Source: Streptomyces sp. SAJ15
GTDB taxonomy: Bacteria > Actinomycetota > Actinomycetes > Streptomycetales > Streptomycetaceae
Direction of reading: 5' to 3'
Assembly: GCF_007595705.1 (NCBI RefSeq)
Contig: NZ_NISY01000014.1
Span: 1-64,000 of the forward strand
DNA length: 64,000 nucleotides
Shown here: one piece after another, positions 1-7,935 of the stretch
Layout of the letters: every line of letters starts with the position of its first letter
How positions within the stretch are numbered: position 1 is the stretch's first letter
Made by a program: the position numbers and the translations under genes
Notes under the pieces: model-generated
What the model was told of the DNA's origin: nothing
What the model saw: the letters and a program-made list of their open reading frames with translations, nothing else
Database searches by the model: none

Positions 1-95
1 CCGAACCCGGAAGGCCCTCACCCATTCAAGATCCCTCAACCGAGACCTGGGTCACCCGTCCACAACCTCCCCGGACAGAACAGCTAGCCGGCGGT

Positions 96-1211
96 TCACC
101 GGAAGCGCCGGGCCACCGCGTGGAAGGACTGCTTCGGCTCCCACTGACCGGTCTCCGCGTACCCGCGCGACGTCCCGGAAGGAAAGGTCCTGACCAGCGC
201 GAAGCTGGCGATGTCCAGATCGTGCCGGCGGTCCGGGGAGTACGGCGAGTCGGGGGCGATGAAGTTGTAGACGAACGCCCCGTGCACCCCTTCGGCCTCG
301 TAGAGGTCCAGCAACTCCGCTATCTCCGCCGCCTGTTCCCGCTCGTCGCGCACATAGCCGTCCTTGACCACCGGCGGGTTCCGCTCCCAGTCCACGGCCA
401 GGAAGCCCGAACCGCCCTGGTCCCGTGCCCCGGTGAAGGTGCAGCAGCCGAACTCGGTGATCACGACGGGCTTGCCGTGCCGGTGCAGGTCGCGCACCTT
501 CGCCGCGTACCCGGCCCGGTTCGCCGCGTCCCGGTAGAGATCCACCCCCACCACGTCGAAGCCGTCCCAGTCGACCTCCTCCCACTCCCCGGAGGTGTAC
601 GTGAGCCGCCCTCCGAACAGCGGCCGCACGGTCGCCGAGGCCCGGCCCAGGAAGGCGTTCAGCCGCTCCTGGAAGCCGGCCGACTCCGGGCGCCCCAGCG
701 CCGCGGCGCGCTCCTGCCAGTCCCGGCCGGGCACCAGCCCGGACATGAAGATGCTCAGTTCGCAGCCGACCGAGACGCCGACACCGGCGTGGCGGACACG
801 CAGCCGCTCGGCGGCGCGCGCCACCGCGGAGAGGAACGCGAGGGTTCGCTCCGCGTCCTGGTCGAACTGCCGCGGCTCGAACCACACGAACAGCCCGTGC
901 GCGGCCGCGATCCGCGCGCTCTCCAGCAGCCGGTCGAGGTCGGAGCCGAGCAGCAGGATCGCGTTGCAGTGCAGCCGCTCCCTGACGGCCCTGATCTCCC
1001 GGCGCACGTACTCCGTCCGCCAGACCTCACGGTCGGTGTCGAAGTTGACGCCCTTGTAGGTGAGCGGGGCGGCGGGCCGCGCCGCCGCGACCCGGGTGCC
1101 GGGACGCGGAGTGGGCGTACGCGCCATCGCGTCGCCGCCGGCGTACACGGTGGTGGCGAGGGCCGCGCCGCCCGCGAGCAGGGAGCGGCGGCCGATCGGT
1201 GTCGATGTCAT
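96..1211 (-). CDS. Secreted TIM-barrel (glycoside-hydrolase-like) protein
   Basis: 371 residues. The start is the ATG before a twin-arginine-like signal (GRRSLLAGG, residues 7-15) and an Ala-rich export segment to about residue 30; an upstream extension in the same frame is Arg-rich and not credible. The body reads as an alternating beta/alpha barrel. It begins with YKGVNFD and has a CEL motif near residue 152 and ITEFG near residue 252. These match where clan-A glycosidases place their strand-4 acid/base and strand-7 nucleophile glutamates (family knowledge). The substrate cannot be told. Related actinomycete proteins are sometimes mislabelled abortive infection proteins. It stands alone, with 174 bases separating it from the DUF72 gene, which is on the same strand upstream of it. 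Membership of a named GH family is inference. Confidence 0.75.
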   Translation of the reverse strand: MTSTPIGRRSLLAGGAALATTVYAGGDAMARTPTPRPGTRVAAARPAAPLTYKGVNFDTDREVWRTEYVRREIRAVRERLHCNAILLLGSDLDRLLESARIAAAHGLFVWFEPRQFDQDAERTLAFLSAVARAAERLRVRHAGVGVSVGCELSIFMSGLVPGRDWQERAAALGRPESAGFQERLNAFLGRASATVRPLFGGRLTYTSGEWEEVDWDGFDVVGVDLYRDAANRAGYAAKVRDLHRHGKPVVITEFGCCTFTGARDQGGSGFLAVDWERNPPVVKDGYVRDEREQAAEIAELLDLYEAEGVHGAFVYNFIAPDSPYSPDRRHDLDIASFALVRTFPSGTSRGYAETGQWEPKQSFHAVARRFR

Positions 1212-1385
1212 GGACCCAGGCTGACGTGGTGCGGTGGTGCGGCGCGTCGGCCATCGGGCGCGCGGCCGCCGACCGAAGTCGCCTTCCGGCGTTCTCTGCC
1301 GCGACCTTCGGCGCACCGATGCTACGGCGCTGCCGCGCCGATTGGCCGCGTCCCCGGATCCCTCCGGGCGACCGCCGCGACCGGT

Positions 1386-2144
1386 TCAGGAGAGGTCCGG
1401 GGTGCGGGTCACCGTCCGGCCCAGCCCGTCCGCGATCCGTGCGAACGCGCAGGCGTCCAGCACGGCCGCCCCACCGGGGTCGTTGTTGAAGTACGCGTAC
1501 ACGTCGGCCCCGTCGGGCCAGGCATCGGCCACCCGGCGCACCCAGGTGGTCAACGACTGGCGCCCGTAGCGCGGCCAGGGCTGGGCGCGGCCGTGGTGGA
1601 AGCGCAGATAGCCCCAGTCGGTGGTGGACCACAGCGGCGTGGCCGGGCGGCCCCGCTGGTCGGCCCAGCACAGCGCCGCCCCGTGCCGCTCCAGGACCGC
1701 GCGCACCTCCCCGGTCCACCACGAGTCGTGACGCGGCTCCACGGCGACTCGGACGCCGGACGGGAAGCAGTCCAGGCAGGTGTCGAGCAGCCCGACGTCG
1801 GCGCGCAGCGTGGGCGGCAGCTGGAGCAGGACGGGGCCGAGCCGGTCGCCGAGCCCCTCGGCGTGGGACAGCAGCCGCTCGACCGGCTCCTCCGGGTCGC
1901 GCAGCCGCTTGATGTGGGTCAGGTACCGGCTGGCCTTGACCGCCATCACGAACCCCTCGGGGGTGCGGTCCCGCCAGCCGGCGAACTGCTCGACGGTGGG
2001 CAGCCGGTAGAAGGCGTTGTTGCTCTCCACGGAGGCGAAGGCGTCGGCGTACGTCTCCAGCCACAGCCGCTGCGGGCAGCCCTCCGGATACAGCACCCCG
2101 CGCCAGTCCCGGTACTGCCAGCCCGAGGTCCCGACGACGATCAC
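1386..2144 (-). CDS. DUF72 family protein
   Basis: 252 residues. The GTG start overlaps the stop of the upstream ligase gene by four bases (GTGA), so the two are translationally coupled. The N-terminus VIVVGTSGWQYRDW and the internal SNNAFYRLP, LLQLPP, VEPRHDSWW and YAYFNND motifs are characteristic of the DUF72 (YecE-like) TIM-barrel family, whose biochemical role is unknown. The family length is about 240-300 residues, so this copy is full length. The coupling to a DNA ligase suggests co-expression in a repair setting but does not prove it. The longer reading frame that runs on upstream lies inside the ligase gene in another frame and is not used. Confidence 0.9.
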   Translation of the reverse strand: MIVVGTSGWQYRDWRGVLYPEGCPQRLWLETYADAFASVESNNAFYRLPTVEQFAGWRDRTPEGFVMAVKASRYLTHIKRLRDPEEPVERLLSHAEGLGDRLGPVLLQLPPTLRADVGLLDTCLDCFPSGVRVAVEPRHDSWWTGEVRAVLERHGAALCWADQRGRPATPLWSTTDWGYLRFHHGRAQPWPRYGRQSLTTWVRRVADAWPDGADVYAYFNNDPGGAAVLDACAFARIADGLGRTVTRTPDLS

Positions 2145-3208
2145 GCGGAGCCGCCGAGGATGGCGTTCAGGTCGTACCGCACCGGCTCCTCCAACTGCGC
2201 GTAGGTGCAGCCGCGCGGCTCGCGGTCGGGGCGCCAGCGGAGGAACTGTGTGGTGTGCCGGAACCGGTCGCCCTGCATGTGGTCGTAGCCCACCTCGCAC
2301 ACCCGCTCGCAGCGCAGCGGCACCCAGGCCAGGTCCTTCGTACCGGTCCAGCGGCTCGGCGCCCCCGGCAGGCGGGCCGCCTCGTGGGCGGCCTCCTCCG
2401 TCCACGACGCCCACGGGTGGCCGGCGGGCGACTCCATCCGCAGCGGCTCCAGCTCGGCGACGAGCGCATGCCGCTGGCGCATCGGGAAGGCCGCGCAGAC
2501 CCCGACGTGCTGGAGCCGCCCGGCGTCGTCGTACAGCCCCAGCAGCAGCGAGCCGACCACCGGTCCGCTCTTGTGGTAGCGGTACCCGGCGACCACGCAG
2601 TCCGCGGTCCGGGTGTGCTTGATCTTGTACATCGCGCGGGCGCCGGGCCGGTAGGGCCGGTCCAGCGGCTTGGCGATGACGCCGTCCAACCCGGCCCCCT
2701 CATATCGCGCGAACCACTCCCGCGCCACGGCGATGTCGGTGGTGGCGGGCGCCAGGTGCACCGGCGGGGCGGCCCGGCGCAGCAGCCGCTCCAGGGTGGC
2801 GCGCCGCTCGGACTGCGCCACGTTCAGCAGCGCCTGGTCGTCCAGGGCCAGCAGATCGAAGGCGACGAAGTCGGCGGGGGTGCGCTCGGCGAGCATCCGG
2901 ACCCGGGAGTCGGCCGGGTGGATCCGCTCGCTGAGCAGGTCGAAGTCGAGCCGCCCGGCGTGCGCGATCACGATCTCGCCGTCCACCACGCACCGCTCCG
3001 GGAGCTGCCCGCGCAGCGGCTCCAGCAGCTCGGGAAAGTAGCGGGTGAGCGGCTTGCCGGTACGGCTGCCGATGACGATCTCGTCGTGGTCGCGGTGCAC
3101 GATGGCGCGGAAGCCGTCCCACTTGGCCTCGTACTGCATGCCCGGCGGGATGTCGGCGACGGGCGTCGCCAGCATCGGCTTCACGGGCGGCATGACCGGG
3201 AGGTCCAT
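2141..3208 (-). CDS. ligC: ATP-dependent DNA ligase, LigC type
   Basis: 355 residues. The adenylation domain has motif I EAKWDGFR with the nucleotide-accepting Lys at residue 29, then VDGEIV, FVAFDLLAL, DGVIAKPL (motif IV) and YKIKHTRTADCVV (motif V). An OB-fold domain follows. Length and order match actinobacterial LigC rather than LigD, since no polymerase or nuclease domain is fused. It seals nicks using ATP and in mycobacteria acts in back-up end joining or excision repair (family knowledge). It is divergent from the primase-polymerase gene at 3319, about 110 bases away, so the two probably work together. No Shine-Dalgarno is seen. A -10-like GAGAAT six bases before the ATG suggests a leaderless transcript. 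Confidence 0.92.
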   Translation of the reverse strand: MDLPVMPPVKPMLATPVADIPPGMQYEAKWDGFRAIVHRDHDEIVIGSRTGKPLTRYFPELLEPLRGQLPERCVVDGEIVIAHAGRLDFDLLSERIHPADSRVRMLAERTPADFVAFDLLALDDQALLNVAQSERRATLERLLRRAAPPVHLAPATTDIAVAREWFARYEGAGLDGVIAKPLDRPYRPGARAMYKIKHTRTADCVVAGYRYHKSGPVVGSLLLGLYDDAGRLQHVGVCAAFPMRQRHALVAELEPLRMESPAGHPWASWTEEAAHEAARLPGAPSRWTGTKDLAWVPLRCERVCEVGYDHMQGDRFRHTTQFLRWRPDREPRGCTYAQLEEPVRYDLNAILGGSA

Positions 3209-3214
3209 GCCCCG

Positions 3215-3220
3215 ATTCTC
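3215..3220 (-). promoter_or_regulatory. Putative -10 of leaderless ligC transcript
   Basis: On the minus strand GAGAAT lies six bases before the ATG of the ligase gene. No ribosome binding site is present. Spacing and sequence fit actinomycete leaderless promoters; this is inference from sequence only. Confidence 0.45.
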
Positions 3221-3305
3221 CCGCGCGGCGACGCGCCGTGCCCGATGTGTCCGCCGCCGGTCCCCGCGGCGCCGCGTCCGATGTGCGGGGCCCCACCCGG
3301 GCGCC

Positions 3306-3311
3306 TACGGT
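3306..3311 (+). promoter_or_regulatory. Putative -10 of leaderless primase-polymerase transcript
   Basis: TACGGT (TAnnnT pattern) ends seven bases before the ATG at 3319, and there is no Shine-Dalgarno sequence. It faces away from the ligC -10, so the 110-base gap holds two divergent, probably leaderless, promoters. Confidence 0.5.
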
Positions 3312-3318
3312 AGCGAGC

Positions 3319-4332
3319 ATGGGCGAGGCGGTGGAGCTGGACGCCGACGGCCAGGCCGTACGACTGTCCAACCCGGATAAGGTGTACTACCCGCAAGCGG
3401 GCCACACCAAGCTCGACGTCGCGCGGTACTACCTCGCCGTCGCCCCCGGCGTGCTGCGCGCGGTGTTCAACCGGCCGACCACGCTGGAGCGCTTTCCCGA
3501 CGGGATCGAGGGCGAGTCCTTCTTCCAGAAGCGGGTGCCCCCGAAGCACCCGGACTGGCTGCGCACCACCACCATCTCCTTCCCCAGCGGCCGCACCGCC
3601 GACGAGCTGTGCCCCACCGGCATCGCCTCCGTGCTGTGGGCGGTCAACCTGGGCTGTCTGACCTTCCACCCCTGGCCGGTGCGCAGCGAGCGCCCCGACC
3701 ACCCCGACGAGCTGCGCATCGACCTGGACCCGCAGCCGGGCACCGACTTCACCGACGCCGTGCGCGCCGCCCACGAGCTGCGCGCCATCCTCGACGGTCT
3801 GGGGCTCCGCGGCTGGCCCAAGACCTCCGGCGGCCGGGGCCTGCACGTCTTCGTGCCCCTCGAACCGCGCTGGACCTTCACCGGGGTACGCCGCGCGGCG
3901 ATCGCGCTCGGGCGGGAGCTGGAGCGGCGGATGGAGGGCAGGGTCACCATCGCCTGGTGGAAGGAGCAGCGCGGCGAACGGATCTTCGTCGACTACAACC
4001 AGACCGCGCGCGACCGCACCATCGCCTCCGCCTACTCGCTCCGCGCCCGCCCGGGCGCCACCGTCTCCGCCCCGCTGACCTGGGACGAGCTCGACTCCGT
4101 CGAGCCCGCCGACTTCCATCTGGCCTCCATGCCGGGGCGCTTCGCCGAACGGGGCGACGTGCACGCCGACATGGAGGACCACGCGTTCTCGCTGGAAGGG
4201 CTGCTGGAGATGGCCGACCGCGACGAGCGGGACCACGGCCTGGAGGATCTGCCCTATCCGCCCGACTACCCGAAGATGCCGGGTGAGCCCAGGCGTGTGC
4301 AGCCGAGCCGTGCCAAGCGTCCCGCCCCCTAG
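3319..4332 (+). CDS. LigD-type primase-polymerase (PolDom) protein
   Basis: 337 residues; stand-alone archaeo-eukaryotic primase-like polymerase domain of the bacterial end-joining type. It begins LSNPDKVYYPQAGHTK, then LERFPDGIEGESFFQKR, the catalytic DLD (Asp135 and Asp137, in IDLDPQPG) and SGGRGLHVFV with the catalytic-centre His near residue 176. The size (about 300-340) matches mycobacterial PolD1/Prim-PolC proteins, which fill gaps and incorporate ribonucleotides beside LigC. The start at 3319 is chosen because family conservation begins there and because of the TACGGT -10 just upstream; the longer frame reads through the promoter. No Ku gene is in the window. Confidence 0.9.
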   Translation: MGEAVELDADGQAVRLSNPDKVYYPQAGHTKLDVARYYLAVAPGVLRAVFNRPTTLERFPDGIEGESFFQKRVPPKHPDWLRTTTISFPSGRTADELCPTGIASVLWAVNLGCLTFHPWPVRSERPDHPDELRIDLDPQPGTDFTDAVRAAHELRAILDGLGLRGWPKTSGGRGLHVFVPLEPRWTFTGVRRAAIALGRELERRMEGRVTIAWWKEQRGERIFVDYNQTARDRTIASAYSLRARPGATVSAPLTWDELDSVEPADFHLASMPGRFAERGDVHADMEDHAFSLEGLLEMADRDERDHGLEDLPYPPDYPKMPGEPRRVQPSRAKRPAP

Positions 4333-4342
4333 CCATGGTCGG

Positions 4343-4426
4343 TCACCCGGTTGCCCCGCAGTTGTTGCAGCTCCAGCCGCCGTTGGGTCCTTGGATGACC
4401 GGGGCTCCGCAACGGGTGCAGGTCAT
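4343..4426 (-). CDS. 27-residue double-CxxC zinc-ribbon miniprotein
   Basis: A very short ORF too small for routine gene callers. The translation is MTCTRCGAPVI...WSCNNCGATG: two CxxC knuckles at residues 3-6 and 20-23 spaced as in a rubredoxin-like or zinc-ribbon fold. A strong ribosome binding site (GAGGAGG) lies seven bases before the ATG, and the stop falls 10 bases from the converging stop of the polymerase gene. Probably a zinc-binding structural or regulatory peptide. No function is known to me. The Shine-Dalgarno plus Cys spacing make chance unlikely. Confidence 0.75.
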   Translation of the reverse strand: MTCTRCGAPVIQGPNGGWSCNNCGATG

Positions 4427-4632
4427 GATGGCCTCCTCGAGTTCTGTCCCGTGAGTTCCGTCCGTCGCCACTGGGACGGGAAGGGCGCCGTGGTGGCTCC
4501 TTCACTGGACAGCGCCCCGGGCGCCACGTCAATCGGCCACGGGTACGGCACCGGTCGTAGTCGAACCGCGCGCCCGGCCCGGCCCCCTCGGCCGCCCGGG
4601 CGCGGCCGCCGCGCACTCCACGCGACCACCCC

Positions 4633-4651
4633 GTGGAACAGCGGGTTCCAC
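4633..4651 (-). terminator. Hairpin after the membrane protein gene
   Basis: Perfect 7-base stem GTGGAAC / GTTCCAC with a 5-base loop, starting 3 bases beyond the stop codon of the DMT-type gene at 4655. There is no T tract, as is usual in Streptomyces. Confidence 0.5.
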
Positions 4652-4654
4652 CCC

Positions 4655-5509
4655 TCAGGAGGGTTCGGCGTGCTGTTCGGCCTCGCCGAAGCGGGCCAGC
4701 GCCAGGGCGCTGACGATCGACAGCACAAAGCCCAGCACGGCCACCGGAGCCCAGCCCTGCCGCGTCGAGTCGCCCAGCCAGACCACCCCGAACACCGCAG
4801 GTCCGAGGCTTTCACCGATCACCATCGCCGCCGTCGCGGCGGTGACCGAACCGGACTGCAAGGCGTCGACCAGGAAGACGAAGCCGCTGATGCCGGAGAT
4901 GACCACCGCGTACGCCGTAGGCGCGGTCAGCAGCTCGACGACGTCGAAACCCGGCAGCATCCGTACGCTGATGGCGACCACACCGAAGCTCAGCCCCGCG
5001 ACGAGGCCCAGCACCGCGGCCCGGTGACGCCGCACCAGGTGCTGCACGGCCGCGCCGGCCACCGCCAGCCCGATCGAGGCGCACAGCGTCGCCAGCCGCA
5101 GCAGCTCGTCGCCGTCGCTGCTGCCCTCCCGCCCGGCCGCGACGGCCAGCAGCGCCAGCCCGCAGCAGACCGTCGCCACCGCCACCCACTCGGCCCCGCG
5201 CAGTCGCACCCGCAGCAGCCACGCCGCGACCACCGCGGTGACCGCCAGCGACGAGGCGAGCGCCGCCTCGACGACGAAGATGGGAAGCAGCCGCAGCGAC
5301 ACCAACTCGCCAGCGAAGCCCAGCATGTCCAGGCCCACACCGGCGATGAAGGGCCAGCACCGCACCGCCCGCAGCAGCGTCCCCACCCCGGAGACCTCCC
5401 GGCCGTCCGCGGCGTCGGCCACCGCCATCCGCGTGCCCATCGCCTGCAGCACCGTCGCGGCACCCATGCACACGGCGGCGCAGATCGCGACGAACACTCC
5501 CAGTCCCAT
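4655..5509 (-). CDS. DMT-superfamily (EamA-like) membrane protein
   Basis: 284 residues with about nine hydrophobic helices, starting directly with a membrane segment (MGLGVFVAICAAVCMGAATVLQ). Two internal halves of similar layout, with Gly-rich GLAVAGAAVQHLV and ESLGPAVFGVVWLGD near the C-terminus, resemble drug/metabolite transporters and the actinomycete 'integral membrane protein' family often next to stress genes. The substrate is unknown. The start is supported by TAACGT (a -10 element) six bases before the ATG, so the mRNA is probably leaderless. It is transcribed away from the S41 peptidase gene and followed by a hairpin. Confidence 0.8.
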   Translation of the reverse strand: MGLGVFVAICAAVCMGAATVLQAMGTRMAVADAADGREVSGVGTLLRAVRCWPFIAGVGLDMLGFAGELVSLRLLPIFVVEAALASSLAVTAVVAAWLLRVRLRGAEWVAVATVCCGLALLAVAAGREGSSDGDELLRLATLCASIGLAVAGAAVQHLVRRHRAAVLGLVAGLSFGVVAISVRMLPGFDVVELLTAPTAYAVVISGISGFVFLVDALQSGSVTAATAAMVIGESLGPAVFGVVWLGDSTRQGWAPVAVLGFVLSIVSALALARFGEAEQHAEPS

Positions 5510-5515
5510 GCGTCG

Positions 5516-5521
5516 ACGTTA
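5516..5521 (-). promoter_or_regulatory. Putative -10 of leaderless DMT gene
   Basis: TAACGT on the minus strand, six bases before the ATG at 5509, with no Shine-Dalgarno. Fits the leaderless pattern repeated through this window. Confidence 0.5.
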
Positions 5522-5662
5522 CGTCCCGTGACCGCCGTCCCCCGGCGTACGGGGGGTCCTGGGCGCCCGGTCGGGTGAACGTGTCGCGCGGGCGCTGTCC
5601 GGCCGTGCGATCCGGCCGAACACTGAGCCTGGCGCGGCACGTCCGGACAGTGGGAGGCATCC

Positions 5663-7759
5663 ATGACGCAGGGCTCCGTCGTCTCGGCCGACGACTCCCC
5701 ACCCCCGTTCATCGCGGAGGCGTCGGAGCCGGTGCGGCAACACCTGGCCGGCTCCGTGCCGCTGTCCGAGTTCCTCAGGGCCGCGGGCCTGCTGACCCTG
5801 GAGGAGCGCCGGCTCCTGGTGGACCAGGCCCTGATCCTCTTCGAGCAGAACTACGTCCACCTTCCACTGAAGATCGCGATGCACGCGGTCAACCCGGTGC
5901 AGCGGCTGAGGGTGCTGCGCCGACGTCTGGAGCGGCAGACCCCGGAGACCATGGGGGAGGAGTGGATGTTCCACGCCGAACTCACCGAGATCTTCCACTC
6001 GGTCCGGGATCTGCACACCAACTACATCCTGCCGGCCCCCTTCGCGGGCAAGATCGCCTACCTCCCGTTCCAGATCGAGGAGTACGTCGAGGGCGAGGGC
6101 GAGGGCGAGGGCGAGGGCGAGGGCGAGGGCCGGGGGCGCCGCTCCCGCTACCTGGTGACCCACGTCCTGAAGAACTTCACCGCCCCCGGCTTCCGGCGCG
6201 GCGCCGAGATCACCCACTGGAGCGGCATCCCCATCGAGGCGGCGGTCGGCCTCAACGCGGCGCGGTACGCGGGCAGCAACAACCCCGCCCGGCACAGCCG
6301 GGGCGTCCAGTCGCTCACGATCCGGCCGCTCAGCGTCCACCTCCAGCCGTTCGAGGAGTGGGTGACCGTCAGCTATACGGACCCCGACGGCGTCCCACGC
6401 GAGCTGCGCGAGAACTGGCGGGTCGTGGACAACCTCCCGGCCTTCGACGGCGACGACGGGGCCGCCGCGGCCGGGGCCCCGGGCCTGGAGGCGCGCGCGG
6501 CCGTGGACGAGGCAGCCGCCGAGGGCCGGGCCGCCGCCGGGGAACAGGCCGCCGTCGGGGATCGGGGCGCCGCCGCGCTCTCCCTGGGGCTGGACCTGGA
6601 GTCCGACGAGACCAACCGGGCCAAGATCTTCCTCTTCGCGCCCCATGTCATCGCGCAGCAGGACTCCGCACGGGCTCGGCAGCCGCTGCCCCACCTGCGC
6701 TCGGGAGAGGTGGAGAGCACCATGCCGCGGGTGTTCACGGCCCGCGCGATGCCCACCTCGTCCGGCGGGACCGTCGGCCACCTCCGCATCTTCACCTTCA
6801 TGGTCGCCAACCCCAACGCCTTCGTGAAGGAGTTCGTCCGGCTGATCGGACTGCTGCCACAGGACGGCCTCATCGTCGACCTCCGCGACAACGGCGGTGG
6901 AAACGTCCTCGCCGCCGAGCAGCTCCTCCAGACGCTGACCCCACGCCGGATCACCCCCGAGCCCGTGCAGTTCATCAACACCCCGCTCAACCTGCGGATC
7001 TGCCGCATGAACCAGAGCAGCGAAGGCATCAACCTCGGTCCGTGGGTGCCGTCGATGGAACAGGCCGTCGAGATCGGCACGCCCTTCTCCAGCGCCTTCC
7101 CGATCACCCCCGAGAGCTCCGCAAACGCCCTCGGCCAGCAGTACTTCGGCCCCGTGGTGCTCATCACCAACGCGCGCTGCTACTCCGCGACCGACATCTT
7201 CGCCGCGGGCTTCCAGGACCACGGGATCGGCCCGGTGCTGGGGACGGACGACAACACCGGAGCCGGTGGCGCCAACGTCTGGACCCACGAGACCCTGCTG
7301 ATGCTGATGAACGGGGAGCCGCCCTACGTGCCGCTGCCCAAGGGCGCCGGCATGCGGGTCTCGATGCGCCGCACCCTGCGCGTCGGCGCTCTCGCCGGCA
7401 CCCCGGTGGAGGACCTCGGCGTGATCCCCGACGAGCGCCATCACATGACCCGTCGGGACCTGCTGGAGGACAACGCCGACCTGCTCGACCACGCGGCCGC
7501 CCTGCTGCGGACCCGGACGGCGTACCGGCTGGACATCGACGAGGTCTCCCAGGCCGACGGCGCCCTGCGGATCCAGCTGCGCACCGACCACCTGGACCGC
7601 GTGGACCTCTACCTCGACCAGCGGCCACGGGCCTCGGCCGACGTCGTCGACGGGCATGTCGACCTCACCGTCCCCGGCGCCGTGGGCGCACGGTCGGCCC
7701 GCGTGTGCGGCTTCGCGGCGGGCGAGCTCGTGGCGTGCCGCACCCAGCGACTCGGCTGA
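5663..7759 (+). CDS. S41 family peptidase (tail-specific/C-terminal processing type)
   Basis: 698 residues, no signal peptide seen, so probably cytoplasmic. The S41 core is visible as VDLRDNGGGN (residues 407-414) and ITNARCYSATD, with Ser508 as the likely nucleophile, followed by the Gly-rich GTDDNTGAGGANVW. An N-terminal helical region (EIFHSVRDLHTNYI) matches interphotoreceptor retinoid-binding-like S41 members. Between the helical region and the core lies an (EG)7 dipeptide run encoded by seven perfect hexamers. A Shine-Dalgarno GGGAGG sits five bases before the ATG. Substrates are unknown. It is not in an operon; the next gene is on the other strand. Confidence 0.85.
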   Translation: MTQGSVVSADDSPPPFIAEASEPVRQHLAGSVPLSEFLRAAGLLTLEERRLLVDQALILFEQNYVHLPLKIAMHAVNPVQRLRVLRRRLERQTPETMGEEWMFHAELTEIFHSVRDLHTNYILPAPFAGKIAYLPFQIEEYVEGEGEGEGEGEGEGRGRRSRYLVTHVLKNFTAPGFRRGAEITHWSGIPIEAAVGLNAARYAGSNNPARHSRGVQSLTIRPLSVHLQPFEEWVTVSYTDPDGVPRELRENWRVVDNLPAFDGDDGAAAAGAPGLEARAAVDEAAAEGRAAAGEQAAVGDRGAAALSLGLDLESDETNRAKIFLFAPHVIAQQDSARARQPLPHLRSGEVESTMPRVFTARAMPTSSGGTVGHLRIFTFMVANPNAFVKEFVRLIGLLPQDGLIVDLRDNGGGNVLAAEQLLQTLTPRRITPEPVQFINTPLNLRICRMNQSSEGINLGPWVPSMEQAVEIGTPFSSAFPITPESSANALGQQYFGPVVLITNARCYSATDIFAAGFQDHGIGPVLGTDDNTGAGGANVWTHETLLMLMNGEPPYVPLPKGAGMRVSMRRTLRVGALAGTPVEDLGVIPDERHHMTRRDLLEDNADLLDHAAALLRTRTAYRLDIDEVSQADGALRIQLRTDHLDRVDLYLDQRPRASADVVDGHVDLTVPGAVGARSARVCGFAAGELVACRTQRLG
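6089..6130 (+). repeat. (GAGGGC)7 in-frame hexanucleotide microsatellite
   Basis: Seven uninterrupted GAGGGC units encode (Glu-Gly)7 in the S41 peptidase. Unit changes keep the frame, so length variation would alter only linker length. Confidence 0.95.
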
Positions 7760-7764
7760 CCGGA

Positions 7765-7912
7765 ACCCGTACGACCGGGCGGAGCCTCTACGACCGGGGG
7801 CGGAGCTCGTGCGACCGGGGAGCGCTACGACCCACGCGGAGCTCGTACGGCCGGGCGAAGCTCGTACGGCCGGGCGGTGTCCCGGACCGGGCGGAGCGCT
7901 ACGGCCGGGCGC
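7765..7912. repeat. Degenerate tandem repeats after the peptidase gene
   Basis: The 176-base gap between the converging S41 and ABC transporter genes is made mostly of imperfect copies of a 17-21 base unit resembling TACGGCCGGGCGGAGCTCG. No ORF is credible inside it. It may act as a transcription buffer between convergent genes; that is inference. Confidence 0.7.
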
Positions 7913-7935
7913 GCCGCCGCCCCCGCGGCGTGGTG

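Noticed and set aside
1..95. Left window edge
   Set aside because: No coding frame or site could be supported in the first 95 bases.
120..2204. A 694-residue plus-strand frame over the TIM-barrel and DUF72 genes
   Set aside because: It is the GC-rich shadow of two well-supported minus-strand genes; its translation is Arg/Pro/Gly/Val repeats without motifs.
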